Below the pieces are notes generated by a model that saw only the letters and a list, made by a program, of their open reading frames with translations, had not been told where the DNA came from and ran no database searches. Shown in pieces: positions 14,221 to 22,348 of a stretch of DNA of 32,423 nucleotides; position 1 is the stretch's first letter, and each line of letters starts with the position of its first letter. The DNA comes from Streptosporangiaceae bacterium (GTDB taxonomy: Bacteria; Actinomycetota; Actinomycetes; Streptosporangiales; Streptosporangiaceae), in the NCBI GenBank assembly GCA_019245115.1, contig JAFARZ010000071.1, positions 1 through 32,423 on the forward strand, given 5' to 3'. The translations under genes and the position numbers were made by a program.

Positions 14221-15741
14221 TGACAACAGGGCATTGCTGAGGAGGCCCAGCGCGGGTGAGCCCAGGTCGAGCATGGCTTTGTGGAAGCGGTGCAGGGTGA
14301 AGCCGGTGCCCCATTCCTTGTGCGCCCGCTCACGTAGCTTGAGTATCTCCAGCTTGCCCCAGGTGTAGCGGCCATACGTCGGGTCGAAGGTGGCTCGCCG
14401 GGCCTCGGACAGCGCGGCCGGACCGGACACGTGGGTGTCGGCCTCGAACCGGCGGGCCGCCTCGTCGACCGTCATGCCCGCGGTGTGCACGCCGATCGCG
14501 CACGCCAGCCTGGTCACCCGGACCAGCGCCTCGAGCCAGACCCCGATCGCGATACGCGGATCGTCGGCGCCGAAGCCCTCCTCGACGCACATTTCCTCGG
14601 CGTAGTGTGCCCAGCCCTCGATGAACGCGTCGGAGTGCACCGTCCGCCTGACCTCCGATTCGAGCCGGCGCAGGGCGCGTCCGTGGGAGAAGTGGCCTGG
14701 AGCGACCTCATGCACCGCGATGCCGGGCAGCGTCGTCGCGCTGAAAACCTCCAGCCAGTCCTCTTTCTCCCGCTCCGGCCAGGACTCATCCGGCGGCGTG
14801 ATGTGGAACCACGACGGGCCCTCCGGCTCACCCGGTGCGGCCGGTGACATCATCGCCATCGCCCAGCGGCGGGACTCGGGAGCCAGACCGACCAGGCAGA
14901 CTCCGTCGTGATAGGGCACCAGGTCGCGCTGCCTGGTGAAGTCGATGGCCAGCTCGGTCCAGATGCGGGCCGCGTCGATGACCCCGCCGCCGTCCGGGTG
15001 ATCGCGTACCAGTTCCCGTGCCGCCGCCAGCGGCGCCTGGCCCGGCGCGACCCGGGCGCAGTCCTCGGCGAGCAGTGCGTGCAAGCGATCTCGTTCGGCG
15101 TCGGTCTGCTCGGCCAGCCGGCCGAGGTCGACCGGCAGGCACTCGGAGCTGCTCATCAGCGCGGCAAGCGCCGTGCCGCCAAGCGCCGGGTCCGGGTCGC
15201 CGTGCGCCGCCGCGTGCTCCAGGTGCGCGACCAGCCGGCCGTGCGCCGCCAGAGCGGCCTGGACAGAATCAGACGTACCGGTGGCGAGGCCAGCCGCGAG
15301 GCCGCGGGCGGCGCTGAGCAAGGCTTCCGCCACCGGCGCGCTGACCTGGTCCAGCGAGCTGATCGCGCCGTCGATGGTGTCAGGCCAGGCCGCGATGTGG
15401 TTCTCGCGGGCGGCCTCCCGCTCGGCCGCTGGCGCGTAGTCCCGGTCGTAGCAGGCCAGATCCAGTTCGGAGATGTGGCGGATCGGGTTGCGCCGGTGGA
15501 GTTCCAGGTCCACATACGTCACCCGGAGAGCTTCCTCGAACGTCGCCACCTGTGCCTCGTCGTGCGCGTCCGGATACCGGTCCCCGCTGGCCCGGGCCGC
15601 GGCGAGCTGGTCCAGCCCGGCGCGGATGCCAGCCGGCGAGACATCCTGCGGTTTGCCGTCGTACTCGTGGCGGCCGCTGAACTCACGCATGTCTGCGACA
15701 CTCAGGTCACAGATGGCGCGCAAACGAGGGGAAAGGTCCAT
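13612..15741 (-). CDS. DUF885 metallopeptidase-like protein with an antisense run-on tail
   Basis: The ATG at 15741 opens a 709-codon frame. Residues 1 to about 505 look like a full DUF885 protein, with HEVAPGHFSHG (His344, Glu345, His350) and EGWAHYAEEM (Glu375-His379) as the likely zinc site, and the usual family ending LHRFHKAMLDLGSPALGLLSNALL. The frame then has no stop and continues about 200 codons antisense through the glycoside-hydrolase-like gene down to 13612. That tail is Arg/Val-rich and looks like a reverse-strand shadow. Either the native stop was lost, for example when the neighbouring gene was placed there, or the protein carries an extra tail. No signal peptide is seen. The peptidase role is inferred from family motifs. 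Confidence 0.78.
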   Translation of the reverse strand: MDLSPRLRAICDLSVADMREFSGRHEYDGKPQDVSPAGIRAGLDQLAAARASGDRYPDAHDEAQVATFEEALRVTYVDLELHRRNPIRHISELDLACYDRDYAPAAEREAARENHIAAWPDTIDGAISSLDQVSAPVAEALLSAARGLAAGLATGTSDSVQAALAAHGRLVAHLEHAAAHGDPDPALGGTALAALMSSSECLPVDLGRLAEQTDAERDRLHALLAEDCARVAPGQAPLAAARELVRDHPDGGGVIDAARIWTELAIDFTRQRDLVPYHDGVCLVGLAPESRRWAMAMMSPAAPGEPEGPSWFHITPPDESWPEREKEDWLEVFSATTLPGIAVHEVAPGHFSHGRALRRLESEVRRTVHSDAFIEGWAHYAEEMCVEEGFGADDPRIAIGVWLEALVRVTRLACAIGVHTAGMTVDEAARRFEADTHVSGPAALSEARRATFDPTYGRYTWGKLEILKLRERAHKEWGTGFTLHRFHKAMLDLGSPALGLLSNALLSLRVVDGQCVPEVYERRVVGRVRIVARTVRPVHDHCAVVTRRVPRRPLLGQVCREVVELFGGRNLVYVCCPPEFTDADPWRVMHAGHVEEPVEPDVVGEVRLVAVVVAVHAGNHRLAVVGARRVVRRDVVSCRGEHHRDVRQLISVLEDGRTVEVDVFLIRFRARELPVVGLVGEGYRVDDRRGRGALEKVERAVEIIQFCLG

Positions 15742-15792
15742 AAGCCCAGACGTTACATGACCTTCACCGACTACTCCTGTGCGGTCGGGCGG

Positions 15793-16464
15793 TTACGGCG
15801 TGGTGCCCTGAACGCCCTTCCCAGGCCGTAGCGGCATGACGGTCAGCAACGGCGCGGAGGCGGCGGCGCAGGCCTGGAAGTCGCGGCGGACATAACCGGG
15901 CCTGGTCTCCCCGGGCGGATATATCCGCAGGCCAAGGGCGGTGGCCGGGCGACAGGACGATTGCGGGTAGTTGCCGGCCTCCGCGACCTGGAGCCATACG
16001 TGCGCGTAGCCGCCCGGCGTCAGCCGGACCACCGTTGTGCTGAACGCCGGATTGCGCTGAGCGGCCGCCCCGATCTGCCGCCCCGCGGTGCCCGCGTCGG
16101 TGACGAACGACACCCCTGGGTAGCCCGCCAGCGCGCAGGCCGCGCCGGATCGGTTGACGAAGTCGACCGGGTAATACGTGCTGCCCGCCGCACCGCCCGC
16201 CTGGCCGCCGTCGAGGGTCACCGTCAGCGTGGCCGTCCTGCACATCGCGAGGGCTTGAGTGCCGGGTCTGCTGCCCGCGTGCGGCGGCGTCGACGCGGAC
16301 GTGGACACGGAAGCGGCGGCCGCCGGTCTGTGGCTGGCAGCGGCGCCGCTGGGCGTCGCGGATGGCGAACCGGACTGGGTCGTGTTCCGGGAGTGGCAAG
16401 CCGTGGCCAGCCCCATGACCGCGATTGCCATGACCGCGGGTGCTATGCGGGAAGTCATGCCCAT
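15793..16464 (-). CDS. DUF4232 lipoprotein
   Basis: The 223-residue protein has a lipoprotein signal with lipobox A-T-A-C (Cys23), a Ser/Thr/Ala/Pro-rich linker to about residue 70, and a DUF4232 domain. That domain is recognised by TATLTVTLDGGQAGGAAGST, YYPVDFVNRSGAACALAGYP and GVSFV, a beta-sandwich common in actinomycete secreted proteins, plus three or four further Cys that may form disulfides. Its function is not known. The start may be Met1 (16464) or Met3 (16458); neither has a strong ribosome-binding site. It is divergent from the gamma-glutamyltransferase gene across about 110 bp. Confidence 0.85.
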   Translation of the reverse strand: MGMTSRIAPAVMAIAVMGLATACHSRNTTQSGSPSATPSGAAASHRPAAAASVSTSASTPPHAGSRPGTQALAMCRTATLTVTLDGGQAGGAAGSTYYPVDFVNRSGAACALAGYPGVSFVTDAGTAGRQIGAAAQRNPAFSTTVVRLTPGGYAHVWLQVAEAGNYPQSSCRPATALGLRIYPPGETRPGYVRRDFQACAAASAPLLTVMPLRPGKGVQGTTP

Positions 16465-16573
16465 TGACCTATATGCCTTATCGTCGCTACGAAACTACTG
16501 ACGGTAATCATGGCATATTCGCGCGCCGGTGCCGTCATGGCGTGCGGCCGGTCGCCCTGGAAAGATTTACGTC

Positions 16574-18472
16574 ATGGGCGACGTTCCTGAGTTCACGACC
16601 AGGCCCGAACTGGCGGGCACATTCGGCATGGTGGCCGCCACGCACTGGCTGGCGTCGGCGGCCGGAATGGCGGTCCTCGAGCAGGGCGGCAACGCGTTCG
16701 ACGCGGCGGTCGCCACCGGACTCGTGCTTCAGGTAGTGGAGCCTCACCTGAACGGTCCGGGCGGCGAGGTCCCGATCATCGCCTTCGACGCGGACCGCGG
16801 CGAGACGTTCGTCGTGTCCGGGCAGGGCACCGCGCCCGCGGCCGCGACGCTGGAGGCCTTCGGCGATCTCGGCATCGATCTCGTGCCGGGCAGCGGGCTC
16901 CTGGCCGCCTGCGTCCCCGGTTCGTTCGGCGCATGGATGCTATTGCTGCGCGAGTACGGCACGCTGCGGCTGCGTGACGTGATGAGCTACGCGATCGGAT
17001 ACGCGGAGCGTGGTTATCCGCTGGTCCCCGCGATCAGCTGGGGCATCGCCAGCGTCGCCGACATGTTCCGCGAGCACTGGCACAGCTCCGCCGAGATCTA
17101 CCTACCCGCCGGTAAAGTGCCGCCGCCAGGTTCGCTGTTCGCCAACCCGGCGCTGGCCGCCACCTACCGCCGGATCCTGGCCGAGGCCGAGTCGGCCAGC
17201 GGGGATCGCGACGAGCAGATCGACGCGGCGCGGCGGGTGTTCTACGACGGGTTCGTGGCCGAGGCGATCGCGGCCTACGTCGCCTCGGCCGAGGTAATGG
17301 ACGTAACCGGGCGCCCGCATCGCGGGCTGCTGTCGTATGCCGACCTGGCGTCCTGGCAGCCACGGCTGGAAGATCCCCAGACGTTCGAGTATGCGGGTCT
17401 TACGGTTTGCAAGACGAAGCCCTGGGGGCAGGGCCCGGTGTTCCTGCAGCAACTCGCCCTGCTCGGCGGCTTCGACCTGGAGGCCATGGGGCCGGGCAGC
17501 GCGGACTTCATGCATACCGTGACCGAATGCGCCAAGCTGGCCTTCGCCGACCGGGAAGCCTGGTACGGCGACCCGGATTTCGCCGACGTGCCGATCGAGA
17601 CGTTGCTCTCGGCCAAGTACGCGTCGCAGCGGCGTGGCCTGGTCGGGCCGGCCGCCTCCGGCGAGCTGATGCCCGGAGCCCCGGACGGCAGGGAGCCGGT
17701 GCTGCCCGGATACGCGACGCGGGGGTTTCCGATTCCCGAACTGCCGGACGTTGCCCCCAGCTTCGACGCGGGCCCGCTACCCAACCTGGATGCCGGTACC
17801 GGAGAGCCGACGGTCCGGACCAGCGGGCCGGAGGCCCGGACGGGCGCGCCGGGGGCCCGGACGGGCGGGCCGGAGGCCCGGACCAGCGGGCCGGGGGACA
17901 CGTGTCATATCGATGTGGCGGACCGGTTCGGCAACATGGTGTCGGCGACGCCGAGCGGAGGATGGCTGCAATCCTCGCCGGTCATTCCCGGGCTCGGCTT
18001 CTGCCTGGGCACCCGGGCGCAGATGTTCACGCTCACCCCCGGCTTGCCGGGCACGCTCGCTCCCGGCAAGCGGCCGCGGACCACGCTCACGCCGGGCCTC
18101 GCGCTGCGGGACGGCGAGCCGTACCTGGCGTTCGGCACGCCAGGTGGCGACCAGCAGGACCAGTGGGCGCTGAGCTTCTTCCTCAACCATGTGCATTTCG
18201 GGATGAACCTTCAGCAGGCCATCGATTTCCCGTCGTTCCACTCGGCGCACATGCCTTCGTCGTTCTATCCCAGGCAGGCTCAGCCGAAGGTGCTGGACGT
18301 CGAATCCCGCGTCGAGCCCGACGTGATCGCCGAACTGCGCCGCCGCGGCCACCTGGTCAACGTCCGGCCCGGCTGGTCGCTGGGCCGGATGAGCGCCGTT
18401 GCCCGCCGCAACGGCGTGCTCTACGCGGCCGCCAACGCGCGGGGGATGCAAGGCTACGCCGTCGGCCGCTGA
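16574..18472 (+). CDS. ggt: Gamma-glutamyltransferase
   Basis: I chose the ATG at 16574, which follows GGAAAG at 9 bp; the open frame begins at 16529. The 632-residue Ntn-hydrolase precursor hydrolyses or transfers gamma-glutamyl groups, for example from glutathione. The large-subunit marks are GMVAATHWLASAAGMAVLEQ, GGNAFDAAVATGLVLQVVEP and GPGGEVPII. Autocleavage is expected at Thr443 in D-T-C-H-I-D-V-A-D, equivalent to the usual T-T-H; the second Thr is Cys here. The small subunit shows FGNMVSATPSGGW and the PRTTLTPGLALRDGEPYLAF region. No signal peptide is seen, so it is probably cytosolic, like YwrD-type enzymes. Immediately before Thr443 there are four in-frame 21-bp repeats, an unusual insertion. 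Confidence 0.92.
   Translation: MGDVPEFTTRPELAGTFGMVAATHWLASAAGMAVLEQGGNAFDAAVATGLVLQVVEPHLNGPGGEVPIIAFDADRGETFVVSGQGTAPAAATLEAFGDLGIDLVPGSGLLAACVPGSFGAWMLLLREYGTLRLRDVMSYAIGYAERGYPLVPAISWGIASVADMFREHWHSSAEIYLPAGKVPPPGSLFANPALAATYRRILAEAESASGDRDEQIDAARRVFYDGFVAEAIAAYVASAEVMDVTGRPHRGLLSYADLASWQPRLEDPQTFEYAGLTVCKTKPWGQGPVFLQQLALLGGFDLEAMGPGSADFMHTVTECAKLAFADREAWYGDPDFADVPIETLLSAKYASQRRGLVGPAASGELMPGAPDGREPVLPGYATRGFPIPELPDVAPSFDAGPLPNLDAGTGEPTVRTSGPEARTGAPGARTGGPEARTSGPGDTCHIDVADRFGNMVSATPSGGWLQSSPVIPGLGFCLGTRAQMFTLTPGLPGTLAPGKRPRTTLTPGLALRDGEPYLAFGTPGGDQQDQWALSFFLNHVHFGMNLQQAIDFPSFHSAHMPSSFYPRQAQPKVLDVESRVEPDVIAELRRRGHLVNVRPGWSLGRMSAVARRNGVLYAAANARGMQGYAVGR
17816..17899 (+). repeat. Four in-frame 21-bp tandem repeats before the GGT cleavage site
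   Basis: Units at 17816, 17837, 17858 and 17879 encode RTSGPEA, RTGAPGA, RTGGPEA and RTSGPGD. The array ends directly at the Thr codon (17900) where autoprocessing should occur. It is a minisatellite that could vary in copy number between strains. Confidence 0.9.
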
Positions 18473-18505
18473 CCCGGGGTAGCGGATTGTCTGGCAAGCG
18501 GCACG

Positions 18506-18557
18506 CCGCCGGATGTCATCCGGCGGGGTCATGGAAACCGGCATGACGGATGTCATG
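18506..18557. promoter_or_regulatory. Two dyads sharing GGATGTCAT upstream of the ABC-2/TCS operon
   Basis: CCGCCGGATG-T-CATCCGGCGG (18506-18526) is a perfect 10-bp dyad, and CATGAC-GGAT-GTCATG (18542-18557) a 6-bp dyad. Both contain GGATGTCAT, 37 bp apart. The first may also end the gamma-glutamyltransferase transcript. The TCAT/ATGA half-sites recall binding sites of DesR/NarL-type regulators, and such a regulator is encoded in the downstream operon, so autoregulation is plausible. Confidence 0.45.
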
Positions 18558-18680
18558 TCGCGATCTTGAAGAACCGCACTACCCTCGCATGAGCCCACAT
18601 GGTGGTATGGAGCGTGCCAATCCGCGAGCCGGGAACATCCACGCAGCCGCCTGCGCGGTAACGGGAGACAGGGGAAGAAA

Positions 18681-19703
18681 TTGAGCCAGTATGGGACGAG
18701 TGAGCGCCCATCGGCGGAATCCGGCGTCACCGCCGGATACGGAACCGCCGGAACCGCCGGAACCGCCGGAACCGCCACCACCGAGCCGGTGGTCTCGTTT
18801 GAGAACGTGTCAAAGCACTACGGAAGCCTACACGCGGTAGACGGCCTGAGCCTGGAACTGTACGCGGGGCAGACCGTCGCGCTGCTCGGTCCCAACGGCG
18901 CCGGCAAGTCGACCTCGCTGGACATGCTGCTCGCGTTGCGCAAGCCGACCAGCGGCACGATCCGGATGTTCGGCACCGACCCGTATCACGCGATCAAGTC
19001 CGGCCGGGTCGGCGCGATGCTCCAGTCGGGCGGGCTGATGCCCGAGGTGACCGTGCGCGAGCTCGTGACGCTGGTGACCGGGTTCCACCCGGACCCAGAG
19101 CCGGTCGACATCACGATGAAGCGGGCCGGGGTCGACGGCTTCGCGGACCAGAGGGTGGACAAGCTGTCCGGTGGCCAGACCCAGCGGGTCCGGTTCGCCC
19201 TGGCCATCTGCGGCAGGTCCGAGCTCATCGTGCTGGACGAGCCAACCACCGCGATGGACGTGGAGACCCGCCAGTTGTTCTGGGCCAGCATGAAGGCCGA
19301 GGTCGCCGAGGGGCGCACGCTGTTGTTCGCCACCCACTACCTGGAGGAAGCCGATCAGGCGGCGGACCGGATCCTGGTCATCAACCGCGGCCGGCTGCTC
19401 GCCGACGGCACGCCGTCCGAGATCAAGGCCAGGGCCGGCGCCAAGCACATCTCGTTCCGGCTGGACAACATCGACGAACCGTTCCTGCTCGGGCTGCCCG
19501 GGCTGGTGAACGTGGAGATCAGGCGCGACCGGGTGCAGATCCAGTCCAATGACTCCGACGTGACGCTGTACGCGCTGCTCGACGCCGGTTACCGGCCGCG
19601 CGAACTGGAGATCGGCGGGCTCGGTCTGGAGCAGGCCTTCCTCGCCATCACCGGCGAAGACGACCGGACGCACGGCAACGGGCACGCAGAGGGGACGATC
19701 TGA
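18681..19703 (+). CDS. ABC-2 exporter ATPase (DrrA-like)
   Basis: A TTG start at 18681 follows GGGGAAG. The 340-residue protein has Walker A GPNGAGKST (70-78), a Q-loop in AMLQSGGLMPEVTV, signature LSGGQTQR, Walker B LIVLDEPTTAMD and switch His in FATHYLEEADQ. After about residue 255 comes the C-terminal domain typical of DrrA/CcmA-type exporters. The N-terminus (about residues 1-34) is an extension containing four Gly-Thr-Ala units encoded by a 9-bp tandem repeat; the ABC domain proper begins at VVSFENVSKHYG. It partners with the permease starting 1 bp after its stop and is followed by a kinase/regulator pair. Such sets often give resistance to antibiotics or membrane stress; the substrate is unknown. 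Confidence 0.93.
   Translation: MSQYGTSERPSAESGVTAGYGTAGTAGTAGTATTEPVVSFENVSKHYGSLHAVDGLSLELYAGQTVALLGPNGAGKSTSLDMLLALRKPTSGTIRMFGTDPYHAIKSGRVGAMLQSGGLMPEVTVRELVTLVTGFHPDPEPVDITMKRAGVDGFADQRVDKLSGGQTQRVRFALAICGRSELIVLDEPTTAMDVETRQLFWASMKAEVAEGRTLLFATHYLEEADQAADRILVINRGRLLADGTPSEIKARAGAKHISFRLDNIDEPFLLGLPGLVNVEIRRDRVQIQSNDSDVTLYALLDAGYRPRELEIGGLGLEQAFLAITGEDDRTHGNGHAEGTI
18741..18776 (+). repeat. Four 9-bp tandem repeats in the exporter ATPase N-terminus
   Basis: GGAACCGCC is repeated four times in frame (18741, 18750, 18759, 18768), giving Gly-Thr-Ala units in a flexible leader before the ABC domain. Length variation here would probably be tolerated. Confidence 0.85.
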
Positions 19704-19704
19704 C

Positions 19705-20430
19705 ATGGAAGGCACACTGTCGCTGGCCAGAGCTGAGATCTCGCGCTTCCGGCGCAACCGGCGCTACCTGATCTTCACCGTCGCCCTGCCGGTGATGTTC
19801 TACCTGATCTTCGGCAAGACGAAGGCCAAAGGCTATGGCCTTGATTTCAAAGAGTTCTACATGGTGGGGATGGCCACGTTCGGCGCGCTCAGCGGCGTGT
19901 TCAACAACAACGCGATCCGCATCGCGCAGGAGCGCAAGGACGGCTGGGTCCGTCAGCTACGGCTGACCCCGCTGCCCGCCAACGCCTACGTGATCGCCAA
20001 GATCCTGGCTTCGCTGGCCACCACGGTGCCGTCCATATTGATCGTGTTCCTGCTCGGCCGGTTCTACGGCGGGGTACAGATGCCGATCTGGAAGTGGATC
20101 GCCTGCGCGGTCACGATCTGGATCGGCTCCATGGCCTTCGCGGCGCTGGCCGTGGCCGTCGGTTACCGGTTCGATCCGGACTCGGTCCAGCCGATCGCGA
20201 TCGTGGTCTACTTCTTCTTCTCGATCTTCGGCGGCCTGTGGTTCCCGCTCAACGGCGGCCTGCACACGTTCGGCGAGTTCACGCCGACATACCAGATAGT
20301 GAAGATCACAACCGACGTGATCGGCAACGGCACGGTCGGGATAGCGAACGTCATCGGGATCGTGGTCTGGTTCGCGATCTTCATTGGGCTGGCCGGCCTC
20401 GCGGTCCGCGTGACCGCGGAGGCGGTCTGA
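19705..20430 (+). CDS. ABC-2 exporter permease (DrrB-like)
   Basis: The ATG at 19705 comes 1 bp after the ATPase stop. The 241-residue protein has the ABC-2 membrane layout: a cytoplasmic start (LARAEISRFRRNRRYLIFTV), about six hydrophobic segments (near residues 20-40, 52-75, 95-120, 130-155, 165-185 and 210-238), and the conserved loop with RIAQERKDGWVRQLRLTPLP. With the ATPase it should form a dimeric exporter. It is followed by two hairpins and then the two-component genes on the same strand. Confidence 0.92.
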   Translation: MEGTLSLARAEISRFRRNRRYLIFTVALPVMFYLIFGKTKAKGYGLDFKEFYMVGMATFGALSGVFNNNAIRIAQERKDGWVRQLRLTPLPANAYVIAKILASLATTVPSILIVFLLGRFYGGVQMPIWKWIACAVTIWIGSMAFAALAVAVGYRFDPDSVQPIAIVVYFFFSIFGGLWFPLNGGLHTFGEFTPTYQIVKITTDVIGNGTVGIANVIGIVVWFAIFIGLAGLAVRVTAEAV

Positions 20431-20499
20431 CCGGCGGTAGCTCGGGGGCCCGCCGGAATGGGGCTACCGGGGTGTACCGCAGCGGTGCGCCCCGGTAGC
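20431..20499 (+). terminator. Two consecutive hairpins between exporter and two-component genes
   Basis: CCGGCG (from 20431) can pair with CGCCGG (to 20456), and GCTACCGGGG (20463-20472) pairs perfectly with CCCCGGTAGC (20490-20499) with an inner ACCG/CGGT stem. They follow the permease stop directly. They may partly terminate transcription so that exporter mRNA exceeds regulator mRNA, or stabilise the processed exporter mRNA. Confidence 0.55.
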
Positions 20500-20566
20500 G
20501 AGCAGGAAAAGGTCGCTGAACCGTGGCAGCATGGATCGTGCCGGGTCTAAGGAGGTGGCAGGCCTG

Positions 20567-21727
20567 ATGGCGACGCCGGGTCGTAAACCGCCCCTTTTCG
20601 CGCCTCCCGGCTCCGGGAGCCCGATGCGCTGGGTTTTCTCCTCCATCTGGCTCGTCTATCTGATCCAGCCGATCTACAGCCTGATCCATAATCATCGCGA
20701 CCCGCTGTACGTCGCCGGCGGAGTGATCGTCATCGCGCTCTTCTGCGCGATCTATGTGCCGATCGTCGGCAACGGCATCAGATGGCCCAGGCTGGCCCGC
20801 TACGGACTCGTGGCCATCACGCTGCTGGCGGCGCTCGCCTGCGCGGTGTACGGCAAGGACTGGATACCGCTGTGGATCTATGTGTCGGCCGCCACCGGCA
20901 TCGTGCTGGCCGGGGCGGTCTCCAAGCACATGGCCTTCCTCGCGATCGGCGCGGTCGGCGCCTGCTACACGTTCTTCGGCTGGCTGACCCACGACAATCC
21001 GTCGGACTACCTGGTCGTGCTGCTGCCGGTGCTGCTGGTCGGCATCGCCATGATGGGTTTCCGGATGCAGATCGAGCTGATGCGGGAACTCGGCCAGGCC
21101 CGCGAGACCGTGGCGAAGATGGCCGTGAGCGAGGAGCGGCTGCGCCTGGCCCGCGACATGCACGACCTCACCGGCCAGTCGCTGTCGATGATCACGCTGA
21201 AGTCCGACCTGGCCAGCAAGCACCTGGGCCGCCTCCCGCGCAGTCCCGAGACCGCCGCCATCCATGCCGAACTGGCCGACATCGCCCGGGTCAGCAGGCA
21301 GACACTGCATGACATCCGCGAGGCGGTCAGCGGCTACCGGCGTCCCACGCTCGCCATCGAGCTGATCACCGCCCGCACCGCGCTGGAGGCGGCCGGCATC
21401 CACCTGGACGATGACCCGGAGCTGATCACCCGGTCCGGCACGTTCGACGACGAGGCGGAGGCCGCGCTCGCCTGGTGCCTGCGCGAGGCGGTCGCGAACG
21501 TGATCCGCCACTCCGGCGCCAGGAACTGCGCGATCCGCCTCATCGAGCGCCGTGACGAGCTCTCCCTGGAGATCACCGACGACGGCAGCGGCCCCAATCC
21601 GGCCAGCCCCAAGACAGGAAATGGCCTCCGCAACATGTCGGAGCGCCTGTCCGCCGTCGGCGGCGGCCTCACCCTGAGCCCCGCGCGCCCGCACGGCTTC
21701 CATCTCACCGCGGCAGTCTCACTATGA
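20567..21727 (+). CDS. DesK/NarL-type sensor histidine kinase
   Basis: I favour the ATG at 20567, which follows AAGGAGG at 11 bp; an earlier in-frame ATG at 20531 has no ribosome-binding site. The 386-residue protein has about five or six transmembrane segments (residues 20-160) with little extracytoplasmic sequence, as in membrane-sensing kinases. The HisKA_3 dimerisation domain has phosphoacceptor His199 in RLRLARDMHDLTGQSLSMIT. The ATPase domain shows EAVANVIRHSGARNC, ITDDGSG and GNGLRNMSERLSAVGG. It overlaps its regulator by 4 bp and probably senses membrane state or an antimicrobial that the upstream exporter removes. Confidence 0.92.
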   Translation: MATPGRKPPLFAPPGSGSPMRWVFSSIWLVYLIQPIYSLIHNHRDPLYVAGGVIVIALFCAIYVPIVGNGIRWPRLARYGLVAITLLAALACAVYGKDWIPLWIYVSAATGIVLAGAVSKHMAFLAIGAVGACYTFFGWLTHDNPSDYLVVLLPVLLVGIAMMGFRMQIELMRELGQARETVAKMAVSEERLRLARDMHDLTGQSLSMITLKSDLASKHLGRLPRSPETAAIHAELADIARVSRQTLHDIREAVSGYRRPTLAIELITARTALEAAGIHLDDDPELITRSGTFDDEAEAALAWCLREAVANVIRHSGARNCAIRLIERRDELSLEITDDGSGPNPASPKTGNGLRNMSERLSAVGGGLTLSPARPHGFHLTAAVSL

Positions 21728-22329
21728 TCAGAGTGCTCCTCGCCGAGGATCAGGCCATGATCAGGGAGGCGCTCGCCGCCCTGCTGTCGTTCGAGGACGA
21801 CATCGAGGTCGTCGCGCAGGTCGGCCGGGGCGACGAGGTTATCCAGGCGGCGAAGGACGCCAAGCCCGACGTCGCGCTGCTCGACATAGAGATGCCGGGA
21901 ATTGACGGCCTCGCCGCGGCCAAGGAGCTGAAACGGCACAGCCCCCAGACGCAGATCGTGATCCTGACTACGTTCGGCCGTCCGGGCTTCCTGCGCCGGG
22001 CGATGGAATCCGGCGTATCGGCGTTCCTGGTCAAGGACTCCCCGGCCGACAAGCTCGCGCAGACCATCAGAAGGGTCCTCAACGGCGAGAAGGTCATCGA
22101 TCCCGACCTGGCCGCCGCCGCCCTCGCCGACGGTATGAACCCGCTCACCCCGCGGGAACGCGATGTCCTCACCGAGGCGGGGCACGGCGGCACGATCGCG
22201 GAGATCGCAAGCGCCCTCTGTCTGTCCGAAGGCACGGTGCGCAACTATCTGTCCGCCTGTATCCAGAAGACCGGCGCTCGCAACCGGGCCGAGGCACTGC
22301 GCATCGCCCAGGAAAGAGGATGGCTCTGA
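21724..22329 (+). CDS. DesR/NarL-type response regulator
   Basis: The ATG overlaps the kinase stop (ATGA). The 201-residue protein has a receiver domain with acidic residues in LLAEDQ, Asp54 in VALLDIEMPGIDG, the switch Thr in IVILTTFG and the Lys in FLVKDSPADKL. A LuxR-type helix-turn-helix lies at about 138-195 (LTPRERDVLTEAGHGGTIAE and LSEGTVRNYLSACIQKTGAR). Relatives control the ABC exporter in their own operon. The dyads at 18506-18557 are candidate target sites. Confidence 0.94.
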   Translation: MIRVLLAEDQAMIREALAALLSFEDDIEVVAQVGRGDEVIQAAKDAKPDVALLDIEMPGIDGLAAAKELKRHSPQTQIVILTTFGRPGFLRRAMESGVSAFLVKDSPADKLAQTIRRVLNGEKVIDPDLAAAALADGMNPLTPRERDVLTEAGHGGTIAEIASALCLSEGTVRNYLSACIQKTGARNRAEALRIAQERGWL

Positions 22330-22335
22330 GACCTC

Positions 22336-22341
22336 TAAGAT
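22336..22341 (+). promoter_or_regulatory. Possible -10 element of a leaderless tricorn-like mRNA
   Basis: TAAGAT lies 7 bp before the GTG at 22349, the spacing expected if transcription starts at the start codon. No good ribosome-binding site is present, which fits a leaderless message. No clear -35 is seen, so this is tentative. Confidence 0.35.
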
Positions 22342-22348
22342 TAACCGT

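Noticed and set aside
14908..15831. 307-codon plus-strand frame opposite DUF885
   Set aside because: It is antisense to a conserved family protein and has no domain similarity.
17407..18781. Long frames on both strands over the gamma-glutamyltransferase 3' half
   Set aside because: They are out-of-frame and antisense readings of the real gene, and the GC-biased repeat array keeps them open.
20381..21703. 440-codon minus-strand frame over the kinase gene
   Set aside because: It is a shadow of the DesK-type kinase, with no family motif.
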